A program made the position numbers and the translations under genes. A stretch of DNA of 45,114 nucleotides, taken from Bacteroides sp. Lineage in GTDB: Bacteria > Bacteroidota > Bacteroidia > Bacteroidales > Bacteroidaceae. The first letter of the stretch is position 1; each line of letters starts with the position of its first letter. This document shows, piece after piece, positions 25,034 to 32,724 of this stretch. Under the pieces are notes generated by a model, which saw only the letters and a program-made list of their open reading frames with translations, was not told the origin of the DNA and made no database searches. The stretch covers positions 1 through 45,114 of the forward strand of contig DXWV01000012.1 in assembly GCA_019416685.1 (NCBI GenBank). The letters are read 5' to 3'.

Positions 25034-26551
25034 TCATATCTTTCTTTTATGAAAGAAACGATGGTATAATTGTTTTTTTTCATTGCCAGTTAACCCCAAC
25101 AAATAAATTATAAAAGCAACATAAGGCATTCCTAAAAAAAGAACTGCTACAAGTCGATAGCTATTATGAAAAAATGCAACATATAGAAAAAGTGGTAAAA
25201 GTAGACTAAGAAATGTCACAACTAATAATCTCATTACTACCTTTCTCAAAAAATAACCTATAGGAAAATTAAACATTTTCTTAGCATATATAACCTTAAT
25301 CCCTATTCCAAATAGTACAGGAAACAAAGAAGAAATAAAAGCAAATACAGGAGATAAACCTAACGAAGAAAATAAAAGGCAGAAAGGTAACGCGGTACAA
25401 ATACTAACAAAAAAAATTGCTATCATATATTTTTTTATATCACGACATCCCACTATAGCTATTACTACAGTACCTGTAAGACTTTCCAACAATGTACCTA
25501 CAAAAGTTAAACGTACAAACTCAACAGTATACGGAGGATATTCATTCAACCATAACTTCAAAACAAAAGGGGCTTCCAATATAATAGGCATAGATATTAT
25601 TAATACTAAATAGTAAGAAAACCTAGTACCATAAAAAATTAAATCATATAATTCGTCATATTTTTTTTGAGCTAAATTTTGTAATATTTGAGGTCTAATT
25701 GCCAAAAGAAAGTTACTAACGAATCCAGTAGCCATCGTGGATATTTTAACAGAAATTCCTCTTGAAGCATTTATAACAGAACCATAAAAATAATTCATCA
25801 CTAAATCAATCCCTTGCGTCCTCGCCAGAATTGAAGAATCTCCTAAAAAATTCCAGCTCGCATATCCAAACATATCTTTTATTATGACTCTATCATAAAT
25901 CAACCGAAAATGCGTTTCATAAAAATTTCGAGTACAATACAGCATGTAAATGCCCAACATCAATAAAGATACTAAAAATAAAAGAAACGAATAAAAAATC
26001 AACTTGTCAAAAGTAGATACTTGTAATAAATAAACAATTATGAGTTTTAATAATACATCAACTATACTTATATATGCAAAAATTCCCATCTTTTCATGAG
26101 CTATAATAGAAGCATTATAAGGAACAGCGAACAATTGAACGATCAGAGTAAACAGACTAAATTGTAAACACCAGTTTGCCGCATATAAACGATCAGGCGC
26201 AATGTTCATATATGTATTTAAATACCACAAACCTATAGTTTCTACAAACACTACAAGTATTAATGACAAAATAGCCATAATCATTAGAGATGTAGAAAAC
26301 ATCAGATTTAACCTGTTTCCAGATTGTTTCCCCATCTCATATGTAATAAATCGACTACAAGCGTTAGAAAGAGAGGATGTTAAAATTGTAAATGTCGTTA
26401 CAAGTCCACCTACAACATTATATATACCAAAATCATCAAAACCTAAAGCTGATAAAATAATTTTTGTAGTATAGATTCCTACCAATAATACTACAACTAA
26501 TCTTATATATAAGAAGAAAGTATTTTTTAGTATACGTCCTTTATCCCCCAT
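25034..26551 (-). CDS. wzx: Wzx-type repeat-unit flippase
   Basis: This 505-residue protein has 12-14 predicted membrane helices spread over its whole length, and begins MGDKGRILKNTFFLYIRL, typical of the MOP/polysaccharide-transporter superfamily in Bacteroides capsule loci. It should flip the undecaprenyl-linked repeat unit from the cytoplasmic to the periplasmic face for the EpsG-type polymerase. It is the only flippase candidate. A 107-base AT-rich gap without a convincing gene follows it, before the fucosyltransferase gene. Confidence 0.88.
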   Translation of the reverse strand: MGDKGRILKNTFFLYIRLVVVLLVGIYTTKIILSALGFDDFGIYNVVGGLVTTFTILTSSLSNACSRFITYEMGKQSGNRLNLMFSTSLMIMAILSLILVVFVETIGLWYLNTYMNIAPDRLYAANWCLQFSLFTLIVQLFAVPYNASIIAHEKMGIFAYISIVDVLLKLIIVYLLQVSTFDKLIFYSFLLFLVSLLMLGIYMLYCTRNFYETHFRLIYDRVIIKDMFGYASWNFLGDSSILARTQGIDLVMNYFYGSVINASRGISVKISTMATGFVSNFLLAIRPQILQNLAQKKYDELYDLIFYGTRFSYYLVLIISMPIILEAPFVLKLWLNEYPPYTVEFVRLTFVGTLLESLTGTVVIAIVGCRDIKKYMIAIFFVSICTALPFCLLFSSLGLSPVFAFISSLFPVLFGIGIKVIYAKKMFNFPIGYFLRKVVMRLLVVTFLSLLLPLFLYVAFFHNSYRLVAVLFLGMPYVAFIIYLLGLTGNEKKQLYHRFFHKRKI

Positions 26552-26568
26552 GCTATAGTAAGAAAAAA

Positions 26569-27291
26569 TTAATCCTCGTGATCTTTAGGATCCTCGTCAA
26601 ACGGGTCTCTATAATAGCCAACACCTACAATAGTTGCAGGATTACCAGAAACAATACATTTATCTACAAATTCTGTTCTTTTTGTTAAAACCGAATATGC
26701 CGAAACTATAACATCATTACAACTATGTGTCCCTTTTAAAACCAATGTCCTAAAACCCAACCAATTATTATCTCCTAAAATAATTTCCTGAGTAGCAACA
26801 GAAACTGTATTATTTTTCAGATTCTTAAAAACATGACTATCAGTATCTGTTATCCTAGATTTCTTGCCGACAGCGCAATACTTACCTATTGTTATCCTTT
26901 TATAACATTTTAATTCGGAACATGTCATACCAAAACCAGTACCAATATCTAAAATAGCTTTCTCACCAATTTCAATTATACTATCATTCCCAATAAAACA
27001 ACTTCCTCTAAATTTTAGAATACCTCCTCTATTAACAAAAGCAACTCCCTTAGGTCGATTAAAACAATAATTAATAGCTCCCATTTTTATCATACCAGAA
27101 TAAATTTTATCCGATTCAATAACTAACCTACCTTTAAATAAACAATAGTTCCGGTATGTAATCCAAATAGGTAAAAATATAGCTTGCTTAAAAGGCAAAT
27201 AATGAAAATTGAAATAGATTGTATTAAACAAAGAATATTTTCTAAAATCAAGAAAAATTCTTTTTATTTTCAATAGTTTTTCTTTTGTCAT
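26569..27291 (-). CDS. Left-handed beta-helix (hexapeptide) acyltransferase
   Basis: This 240-residue protein has hexapeptide-type repeats from about residue 75 to 220 (for example FIGNDSIIEIGEKAILDIG and ITIGKYCAVGKKSRI), with a catalytic-type His in ITDTDSH and the motif VLKGTHSCNDVIVSAYSVL. It lacks a membrane helix. Such enzymes in capsule clusters O-acetylate or N-acetylate a sugar of the repeat unit with acetyl-CoA. The C-terminal tail is acidic (DPFDEDPKDHED). The substrate is unknown. Confidence 0.82.
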   Translation of the reverse strand: MTKEKLLKIKRIFLDFRKYSLFNTIYFNFHYLPFKQAIFLPIWITYRNYCLFKGRLVIESDKIYSGMIKMGAINYCFNRPKGVAFVNRGGILKFRGSCFIGNDSIIEIGEKAILDIGTGFGMTCSELKCYKRITIGKYCAVGKKSRITDTDSHVFKNLKNNTVSVATQEIILGDNNWLGFRTLVLKGTHSCNDVIVSAYSVLTKRTEFVDKCIVSGNPATIVGVGYYRDPFDEDPKDHED

Positions 27292-27298
27292 AATAGAA

Positions 27299-28282
27299 CT
27301 ATTTTTTACCCAATAGAAGTAATCGACTAACTTTATTCTTATTTACTATATTCAAGATTTTCACCACTATAAAAACAAATAAAATTGAAAGTATTAGGCT
27401 TATCAAATCAATATAAATTTCATCCATCCTCGAAAAATAAAATATAAGTTTTAGTACTTTTACTAATATAACATGAATCAAATATATTCCCATTGTATAC
27501 ATTCCATAACTCGTCATCCAATGAACGATGTGTAAGTTCTTTATACAAGAATAGATTTTAACAATAACAAAGTAGACAGAAAGACTACCTAAAAGACCAA
27601 TGAAAAATCGATAAAAAGTAACATATAAATTATTTATATCAAATGTCCCTGTTCTATAATCAATAATTTTTATTGGAGTGTTATAGATTGTATACTCACT
27701 ATCCCAAAAGTATAAACAAAACGCAAAAAATGGTATCGAAATCCATACATACTTTTTCAGAAAATGATATTTACCTTCTATTTTATGCGTCAAATATCCT
27801 AGAACAAAATAAGGATACATAAAAGATACTAACCAAGGAATATAAGGAAATAGAGTCAATACAATAACACTTACCCACAAAATCTTAAATTTCAAAGATA
27901 AATAAAGTATTATGTAACACACAAATAAACATTTAAGAAACCAAAAAGCGTTAAATGGTGGTTCATAAGTATGAGGTATATGTAACGTAAATGATAAAGA
28001 ATACAATATAAACTCTTGTATTATGTAAAATAAAAAAGTCGGCAATATTAATTGACAGAATTTAGAAACAAATATTTCTTTCCAATTTTTATTTAATGAT
28101 GAATAAGAAAAATAACCACTTAACAACATAAACAAAGGCATATGAAAAGAATAAATCACATGATGAACAGAATTTTGCCAAAAACCATCTGTATCAATCC
28201 CTTCTATTACATGACACCATACTACCAAAAATATTGATATAAATTTCACAAAATCAACAGATAAGATTCTCTGTTTCATCAA
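27299..28282 (-). CDS. Membrane acyltransferase, family 3
   Basis: This 327-residue protein has about ten membrane helices and the acyltransferase 3 pattern: RILSVDFVKFISIFLVVWCHV at the N-terminus, with the conserved His at the end of helix one, and FHMPLFMLLSGYFSY just after. Family members transfer acetyl or other acyl groups to surface glycans. With the soluble acyltransferase it suggests two acyl modifications of the capsule. Its ATG overlaps the rfbC stop by four bases, so it is coupled to rfbC. Confidence 0.87.
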   Translation of the reverse strand: MMKQRILSVDFVKFISIFLVVWCHVIEGIDTDGFWQNSVHHVIYSFHMPLFMLLSGYFSYSSLNKNWKEIFVSKFCQLILPTFLFYIIQEFILYSLSFTLHIPHTYEPPFNAFWFLKCLFVCYIILYLSLKFKILWVSVIVLTLFPYIPWLVSFMYPYFVLGYLTHKIEGKYHFLKKYVWISIPFFAFCLYFWDSEYTIYNTPIKIIDYRTGTFDINNLYVTFYRFFIGLLGSLSVYFVIVKIYSCIKNLHIVHWMTSYGMYTMGIYLIHVILVKVLKLIFYFSRMDEIYIDLISLILSILFVFIVVKILNIVNKNKVSRLLLLGKK

Positions 28283-28827
28283 TATAAGTCATTAATGCTT
28301 TTCAACAATAGATGTTTACTATCTTTCTCACTTAATAATACTTTATCCTTTGGTATCCTCCAATCAATCCCCAACTCCGGATCATCCCAAGCAATAGCTC
28401 CCTCTGCCTCCGGATGATAGAAATTATCACATTTATACTGAAATACAACCTCTTCACTCAAAACACTAAACCCATGTGCAAACCCACGGGGTATAAAAAA
28501 CTGGCGATGATTTTCCTCCGTCAGTTCCACAGCCACATGCTGTCCGAAAGTAGGGGAACCTTTGCGGATATCTACGGCAACATCCAATACTGAACCTTTT
28601 ATCACACGTACCAGTTTGCTCTGCGCAAAAGGAGGTTTCTGATAATGCAACCCGCGAATCACACCATAACCGGATTTGGATTCATTATCCTGAACAAACG
28701 TCGTTTTACAGATCTTTTCTTCAAATTCTCTCTGATTGAAAGATTCGAAAAAGTAACCGCGCTCATCTTTGAAAAGACGTGGCTCGATAATGACTACGCC
28801 TTCTATGGAAGTCTTTATTATATTCAT
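28279..28827 (-). CDS. rfbC: dTDP-4-dehydrorhamnose 3,5-epimerase
   Basis: This 182-residue protein matches RfbC/RmlC in length and motifs: EPRLFKDERGYFFESFN, GVIRGLHYQ with the catalytic His near residue 62, VDIRKGSPTFGQ, and FIPRGFAHGF. It isomerises dTDP-4-keto-6-deoxyglucose at C3 and C5 in dTDP-L-rhamnose synthesis. It follows rfbA at 138 bases, and base composition is less AT-rich than the genes downstream. The genes for the 4,6-dehydratase (rfbB) and reductase (rfbD) are not in this window. Confidence 0.93.
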   Translation of the reverse strand: MNIIKTSIEGVVIIEPRLFKDERGYFFESFNQREFEEKICKTTFVQDNESKSGYGVIRGLHYQKPPFAQSKLVRVIKGSVLDVAVDIRKGSPTFGQHVAVELTEENHRQFFIPRGFAHGFSVLSEEVVFQYKCDNFYHPEAEGAIAWDDPELGIDWRIPKDKVLLSEKDSKHLLLKSINDLY

Positions 28828-28869
28828 AATTTGATAGGAAAAGTATATGATTTAAAATAGAAATATAAA

Positions 28870-28955
28870 GGTGTACATTTTTGTGTGACAAGAGTGTACA
28901 TTACTACACTGCAAAAGTGTACACTCTTGTTATACCAAAATGTACACTTTTATAT
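28870..28955. repeat. Cluster of AGTGTACA inverted repeats between rfbA and rfbC
   Basis: Four TGTACA cores occur in about 80 bases: GGTGTACATTTTT, ACAAGAGTGTACATT, AAAAGTGTACACTCTTGT and AAAATGTACACTTTT. They pair in alternative ways: ACAAGAGTGTACA with GTGTACACTCTTGT, or AAAAGTGTACA with TGTACACTTTT. The whole cluster fills the rfbC-rfbA gap and could form two mutually exclusive hairpins in the capsule mRNA. Confidence 0.7.
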
Positions 28956-28965
28956 CAATTGATAA

Positions 28966-29850
28966 TCAATGCTTTAACTCGCCTATTACTTTTAGTAAAT
29001 ATTGCCCGTATTGATTCTTCAGCATCGGCTTTGCCAGTTCCCGCATTTTGTCTGCCGTTATCCATCCCTGGCGCAGTGCAATACCTTCCAGGCAGGCAAC
29101 CTTCAATCCCTGGCGCTTCTCTATCACTTCGATAAAAGTACTGGCTTCCGAAAGAGAATCATGTGTACCTGTATCCAGCCATGCAAAACCTCGGCCCAGC
29201 AACTGGACTTTGAGCTCTTCGTCATTCAGAAATTCCTGATTCACGGTGGTTATTTCTAATTCTCCACGGGCAGATGGTTTGATATTTTTGGCCACCTCAA
29301 CCACTTTATTTGGATAAAAATAGAGTCCGACTACGGCATAGTTACTTTTGGGATGAACCGGTTTTTCTTCAATGCTCAGTACATTCCCCTCCTTATCGAA
29401 CTCGGCAACTCCGTAACGCTCCGGATCACTGACCCAGTAACCAAACACGGTTGCTTTCTGTTCTTCTTCGGCCAGACGAACAGACTCTTTCAACATCCGG
29501 GTAAAGCTTTGCCCATAGAAAATATTATCTCCCAATACCAGACAGACAGAATCATTACCGATGAATTTCTCACCGATGATAAATGCTTGTGCCAACCCGT
29601 CCGGTGACGGTTGCTCTGCATATTCAAAGCGAACACCAAAGTCGGAACCGTCTCCTAATAAGCGCTGGAAACCCGGCAGGTCATAAGGAGTGGAGATGAT
29701 TAATATTTCGCGGATACCGGCAAGCATTAATACGGATATCGGATAGTAAATCATGGGTTTGTCGAAGATGGGCAACAACTGTTTACTTACCCCTTTGGTG
29801 ATAGGATACAGACGGGTACCTGAACCTCCGGCTAATACAATTCCTTTCAT
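28966..29850 (-). CDS. rfbA: Glucose-1-phosphate thymidylyltransferase
   Basis: This 294-residue protein is a classical RfbA/RmlA: GGSGTRLYPITKGVSKQLLPI at the N-terminus with the signature and catalytic Arg/Lys, LGDNIFYG near residue 110, and EKPVHPKSNYAVVGLYFY. It makes dTDP-glucose from dTTP and glucose 1-phosphate. It is the first enzyme gene after the upxY-upxZ regulators. Base composition is like the core genome, as is often seen for rfb genes at cassette edges, where they can serve as homology for recombination. Confidence 0.95.
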   Translation of the reverse strand: MKGIVLAGGSGTRLYPITKGVSKQLLPIFDKPMIYYPISVLMLAGIREILIISTPYDLPGFQRLLGDGSDFGVRFEYAEQPSPDGLAQAFIIGEKFIGNDSVCLVLGDNIFYGQSFTRMLKESVRLAEEEQKATVFGYWVSDPERYGVAEFDKEGNVLSIEEKPVHPKSNYAVVGLYFYPNKVVEVAKNIKPSARGELEITTVNQEFLNDEELKVQLLGRGFAWLDTGTHDSLSEASTFIEVIEKRQGLKVACLEGIALRQGWITADKMRELAKPMLKNQYGQYLLKVIGELKH

Positions 29851-29958
29851 AAAACCATCTATTGAAAATTAAGATTATAAAAAAATAAAATTTACAGAAA
29901 AAAGTAATTCTATTAATTTATCAATATATATATTGTCAAATTTAGGAAACTCTTATTC

Positions 29959-30041
29959 TTTTCTCTACGATAAACGCCTCATTTCTCTACGAGAATCGAC
30001 CCGATCTCCGTAGAGTTTCGCTCCGTTCCTCGTAGAGAAAA
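29959..30041. repeat. Nested palindrome built from CTCTACGA words
   Basis: The outer arms TTTTCTCTACGA (29959-29970) and TCGTAGAGAAAA (30030-30041) are perfect complements. Inside, a second pair, CTCTACGagaATCG and CGATctCCGTAGAG, forms another hairpin. A diverged copy is at 41-88. It lies in the 309-base gap between rfbA and upxZ, where nothing else was recognised except AT-rich sequence. Confidence 0.75.
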
Positions 30042-30159
30042 AATAGAGCGATACAATCATTTAGTAATCAAGTCATTACAATAAATCATCATTGTATATA
30101 TTTTACACCATTATTCCACAATAAAGCTGTCAACTGAGGCATAAAATGAATACGAAATA

Positions 30160-30627
30160 TTACAACTTACCTTCTTCTAATTCTTTCAAAGCTTCCACTA
30201 CCGTTTCTTCCTCCGAAGATAACTGCCGTCCACTTCCCCAACCATCAACAATACGCCGAATCTCTTCTATCAACTCTTCATCAAGCACTTCACTATAACA
30301 AGAGACCAACAAACGGCATTTCAATACTGAATTCCCCAAGTGATCCAGAACAATAAAAGCACGATCTAATATTTCCTGTATTTTTGCTTCTTTATTACTA
30401 TCCGAGTACGCTGTGGCTCTATACCCCATCAACAACGCAAGGCAAAGTGAAGCCTCTTCCTCGTCCGTCTCTCCTTTTCGATCAAAAAGAGATTCGGACA
30501 AGCGAAAAACTTCTGTGTTAAGTTGGCAAAAACGATCTGTATAGATGGGGGTACCATCAACACCCAGATACAATAATTCGTGAGAGATGCTTTGCAACTC
30601 CCGAACCTGGTTCATTAATTTATCCAT
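30160..30627 (-). CDS. upxZ: UpxZ-family capsule regulator
   Basis: This 155-residue acidic helical protein begins MDKLMNQVRELQSISHELLYLG and is the second gene of the operon right after upxY, the conserved UpxZ position. In B. fragilis, UpxZ proteins inhibit the UpxY antiterminators of other capsule loci, so that usually a single capsule type is made per cell. No catalytic motifs are seen. The frame contains DGTPIYTDRF, common in the family. A 309-base gap to rfbA follows. Confidence 0.87.
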   Translation of the reverse strand: MDKLMNQVRELQSISHELLYLGVDGTPIYTDRFCQLNTEVFRLSESLFDRKGETDEEEASLCLALLMGYRATAYSDSNKEAKIQEILDRAFIVLDHLGNSVLKCRLLVSCYSEVLDEELIEEIRRIVDGWGSGRQLSSEEETVVEALKELEEGKL

Positions 30628-30669
30628 TTACTTCGTAGTTAGAAATCAGTAGTAAGCAATTACTATTAT

Positions 30670-31185
30670 TTATGAAAGGATGTGCAGATAACTTTTGGGA
30701 ACTTTAATACTGGCAGTGAGAATGCCATTAATCCGGATCATCACATGGGTACGATTGGCAATGCTGACAAGTTCGCCCTCAACTCCGCAAAGGTCTCCTT
30801 TGACAACCTGGACCTTAACTCCAACAGCAAAGGATTCGTCATTCAAGATTACGCTTTCGGGAGAGAGATCCATAACAAACATGAAATCACGCATCTGCTT
30901 ATCGGGAATGATGAGCAGGCTATTCGTCCGAAGGTCCTTCATATAGAATAACTGAACATTATAATCTTTCGTTATAGACCAGGCACGATCTTTGGTGGCA
31001 CGAACAAATATCAGGTTCCTGATAACAGGTACTTCCACACGACGTTTGCGATACTTCAACTGGCGAATCACAAACTGAGTGGGCATAAAACACTCGACAT
31101 TCAGTTTCTCCAAAGAATTACGGATCGCAAACTCCTGATCCTTACGGGTTCGGGCAGCAAACCAATATTCCTGTTGTTCAGACAT
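30670..31185 (-). CDS. upxY: UpxY-family NusG-like transcription antiterminator
   Basis: This 171-residue protein has an N-terminal NGN domain (about residues 5-100: YWFAARTRKDQEFAIRNSLE, then FMPTQFVIRQ and VIRNLIFVRAT) and a C-terminal KOW domain (about 115-165: VKVVKGDLCGVEGELV-like). UpxY proteins are specialised NusG paralogs required for transcription of their own capsule operon past the leader. As first gene of the operon it acts in cis on the leader hairpin and ops-like element at 31223-31267. RfaH of E. coli is the closest functional analogy. Confidence 0.93.
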   Translation of the reverse strand: MSEQQEYWFAARTRKDQEFAIRNSLEKLNVECFMPTQFVIRQLKYRKRRVEVPVIRNLIFVRATKDRAWSITKDYNVQLFYMKDLRTNSLLIIPDKQMRDFMFVMDLSPESVILNDESFAVGVKVQVVKGDLCGVEGELVSIANRTHVMIRINGILTASIKVPKSYLHILS

Positions 31186-31222
31186 TTATGATTTAAAAAT
31201 TGGGGTGATTCAGTAACCTTCA

Positions 31223-31237
31223 GGTACGCTACGCGGC
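31223..31237 (-). promoter_or_regulatory. ops-like element in the capsule leader
   Basis: On the transcribed strand it reads GCCGCGTAGCGTACC, about 40 bases before the upxY ATG. It shares GTAGCGT with the E. coli ops element (GGCGGTAGCGT), where the NusG paralog RfaH is recruited. The first four bases are also the 3' arm of the upstream hairpin. It is a natural candidate for UpxY recruitment; this is inference from similarity and position. Confidence 0.5.
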
Positions 31238-31267
31238 TTGGACGAGACATTTTACTCATTCAAGCCG
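31234..31267 (-). promoter_or_regulatory. Leader hairpin CGGCTTG / CAAGCCG
   Basis: In the capsule transcript CGGCTTG (plus 31261-31267) pairs with CAAGCCG (plus 31234-31240) across a 20-base loop. It directly precedes and partly overlaps the ops-like element. A weaker hairpin, CTGT-CTGAA-ACAG followed by seven U (plus 31276-31296), is just upstream and could be a pause or leaky terminator that UpxY overcomes. Confidence 0.55.
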
Positions 31268-31344
31268 AAAGAATTAAAAAAACTGTTTCAGACAGCAAAC
31301 GGACAGAGATATAATTTTACTGAACGTTCTTTTTTAGACGGGGA

Positions 31345-31375
31345 CAAAGGTAAAACGGATAAATGAAACAACAAA
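31345..31375 (-). promoter_or_regulatory. Promoter of the capsule operon
   Basis: On the minus strand TTTG (plus 31372-31375), a 19-base spacer and TACCTTTG (plus 31345-31352) fit the Bacteroidales consensus exactly. Transcription would start near 31338, giving a leader of about 150 bases before upxY. No inverted repeats were seen flanking it, so this promoter does not look invertible. Confidence 0.85.
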
Positions 31376-31434
31376 ACATTTTTGATAATTTTATTTCGTC
31401 TCTCCATCGGTATGGATTCTTTGCCATTAAAGAA

Positions 31435-31468
31435 TAGGTAATTAATACTATGTTAATTAGGTAATTAA
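31435..31468. repeat. Direct repeat TAGGTAATTAA, two copies 23 bp apart
   Basis: TAGGTAATTAA occurs at 31435-31445 and 31458-31468, start-to-start 23 bp (about two helical turns), with another TTAATTA between. It lies 60-93 bp upstream of the capsule promoter -33 box, in the divergent gap to the lipoprotein gene. It could be a regulator binding site; the rest of this 485-base gap is AT-rich and gene-free. Confidence 0.45.
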
Positions 31469-31615
31469 GGGTATAATAAATACGATTTTAACACTGCGTT
31501 AAATACGTACTTTTAGTACACAAAAATAGGATAGTTGATAAAAGGTCTTCGAATTAACTAAAAAGGAATATTTAGTTATCATATAATAAAGTAAAGGACT
31601 TTCCCAGGCTTTTTT

Positions 31616-31646
31616 ATTGCCCCGAAAAAATAATCATGTAAATTTG
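31616..31646 (+). promoter_or_regulatory. Promoter of the thioredoxin-fold lipoprotein gene
   Basis: ATTG (31616-31619), 19 bases, then TAAATTTG (31639-31646) match the Bacteroidales promoter pattern with one mismatch in the -33 box. The start codon follows 25 bases after the -7 box. Confidence 0.65.
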
Positions 31647-31670
31647 TAGCACAATAAAAAAACTGGAAAT

Positions 31671-32600
31671 ATGAAATATATAAAGTATCTTCCGATTGCT
31701 TTTATGCTTTGTCTCTGCGCCTGCAAAAGTGGAAATGCATCAAGCCAGGCTACTGATATCCCACAAGACAGTATTAAAACATTCACCTTACCCGCTATCC
31801 CTGCTATGCTGAATACTCCGGAATTAAGGGCTGATTTTCTGGTACGGCATTATTGGGATAATGTTAACTTTGCAGATACTAACTATATTCATCATCCGGA
31901 CATTACCGAACAAGCCTGGGCTGATTATTGCGACATTCTGAATCATGTACCCCTGAAAACAGCACAGGAGGTCATGAAAGAAACAATCCAGAAAACGGAA
32001 GTAGAAAGAAAGATGTTTGACCACATCACCGAACTGGCAGACAAGTATCTCTATGATCCAAACTCACCGTTGCGAAATGAAGAGTTTTATATTCCGGTAT
32101 TGGAAGCAATGGTAGCCTCTCCTATCCTAAGTGAAACTGAAAAGATTCGCCCACAGGCACGATTGGAACTTGCACAAAAAAATCGCGTAGGTACAAAAGC
32201 ACTTGACTTTACGTATACATTAGCATCGGGCGCACAAGGTACGCTCTATCAGATAAAATCCGACTATACCCTCCTATTCATCAACAATCCCGGTTGCCAT
32301 GCCTGTACGGAAACAATAGAAGCATTGAAAAGTATTCCCATGGTAAGCGAATTGATAAAAAAGAAAAAATTGACCATTCTCTCTCTTTATCCTGACGAGG
32401 AACTGGATGAATGGAGAAAACACCGTAGTGAATTCCCTGCCGAATGGATTAACGGATACGATAAATCATTCACCATCAAAACAAAAAATCTCTACGACCT
32501 GAAAGCCATTCCAACCCTTTATCTACTGGATGCCAACAAAAAGGTATTACTGAAAGATGCTACAGCACAGGCTATCTATGATAATTTGCCAATGCAATAA
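31671..32600 (+). CDS. DUF5106-like lipoprotein with thioredoxin-fold domain
   Basis: This 309-residue protein starts with a lipoprotein signal peptide ending LCLCAC; the lipidated Cys is near residue 18. The middle (about 40-180) is helical and matches the DUF5106 type often found in Bacteroides ahead of a thioredoxin domain. The C-terminal part (about 180-309) has the thioredoxin-like strand YTLLFINNPGCHACTETIE, with a CHAC active-site pair near residue 211, and the cis-proline type motif KAIPTLYLL. It probably acts as a periplasmic thiol-disulfide or TlpA/ResA-like protein. It is a single gene between the capsule operon and the B12 locus. Confidence 0.8.
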   Translation: MKYIKYLPIAFMLCLCACKSGNASSQATDIPQDSIKTFTLPAIPAMLNTPELRADFLVRHYWDNVNFADTNYIHHPDITEQAWADYCDILNHVPLKTAQEVMKETIQKTEVERKMFDHITELADKYLYDPNSPLRNEEFYIPVLEAMVASPILSETEKIRPQARLELAQKNRVGTKALDFTYTLASGAQGTLYQIKSDYTLLFINNPGCHACTETIEALKSIPMVSELIKKKKLTILSLYPDEELDEWRKHRSEFPAEWINGYDKSFTIKTKNLYDLKAIPTLYLLDANKKVLLKDATAQAIYDNLPMQ

Positions 32601-32684
32601 TAATGTGATAATATATCAATGTGCCAATTGGCTGCGCTGCCACGCTGCATGGTAATTGGCACATTGGCATATTACCACATTATT
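32599..32684. repeat. Palindromic TTGGCAyATT repeat abutting the btuB promoter
   Basis: The left end AATAATGTG and right end CACATTATT are complementary, with the arms ATCAATGTGCCAATTGGC and TAATTGGCACATTGGCATATT. The centre, read on the minus strand, contains CATGCAGCGTGGCAGCGCAGCC, the loop of the other members but in opposite orientation. It starts in the stop of the lipoprotein gene and ends one base before the btuB -33 element, so it may end transcription of the first gene and insulate the second. Confidence 0.85.
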
Positions 32685-32715
32685 TTTGTTATTCTGAATT
32701 TTCTTCCTATCTTTG
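32685..32715 (+). promoter_or_regulatory. Promoter of the B12 uptake operon
   Basis: TTTG (32685-32688), 19 bases and TATCTTTG (32708-32715) fit the Bacteroidales consensus exactly. Transcription would begin near 32722, immediately before the cobalamin riboswitch. Confidence 0.85.
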
Positions 32716-32724
32716 CCACGCATT

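Noticed and set aside
28870..28955. CRISPR-like repeat
   Set aside because: The repeats are inverted and have no constant-length spacers; no cas genes are present.
31200..31600. Invertible capsule promoter
   Set aside because: No pair of inverted repeats around the promoter could be found by eye.
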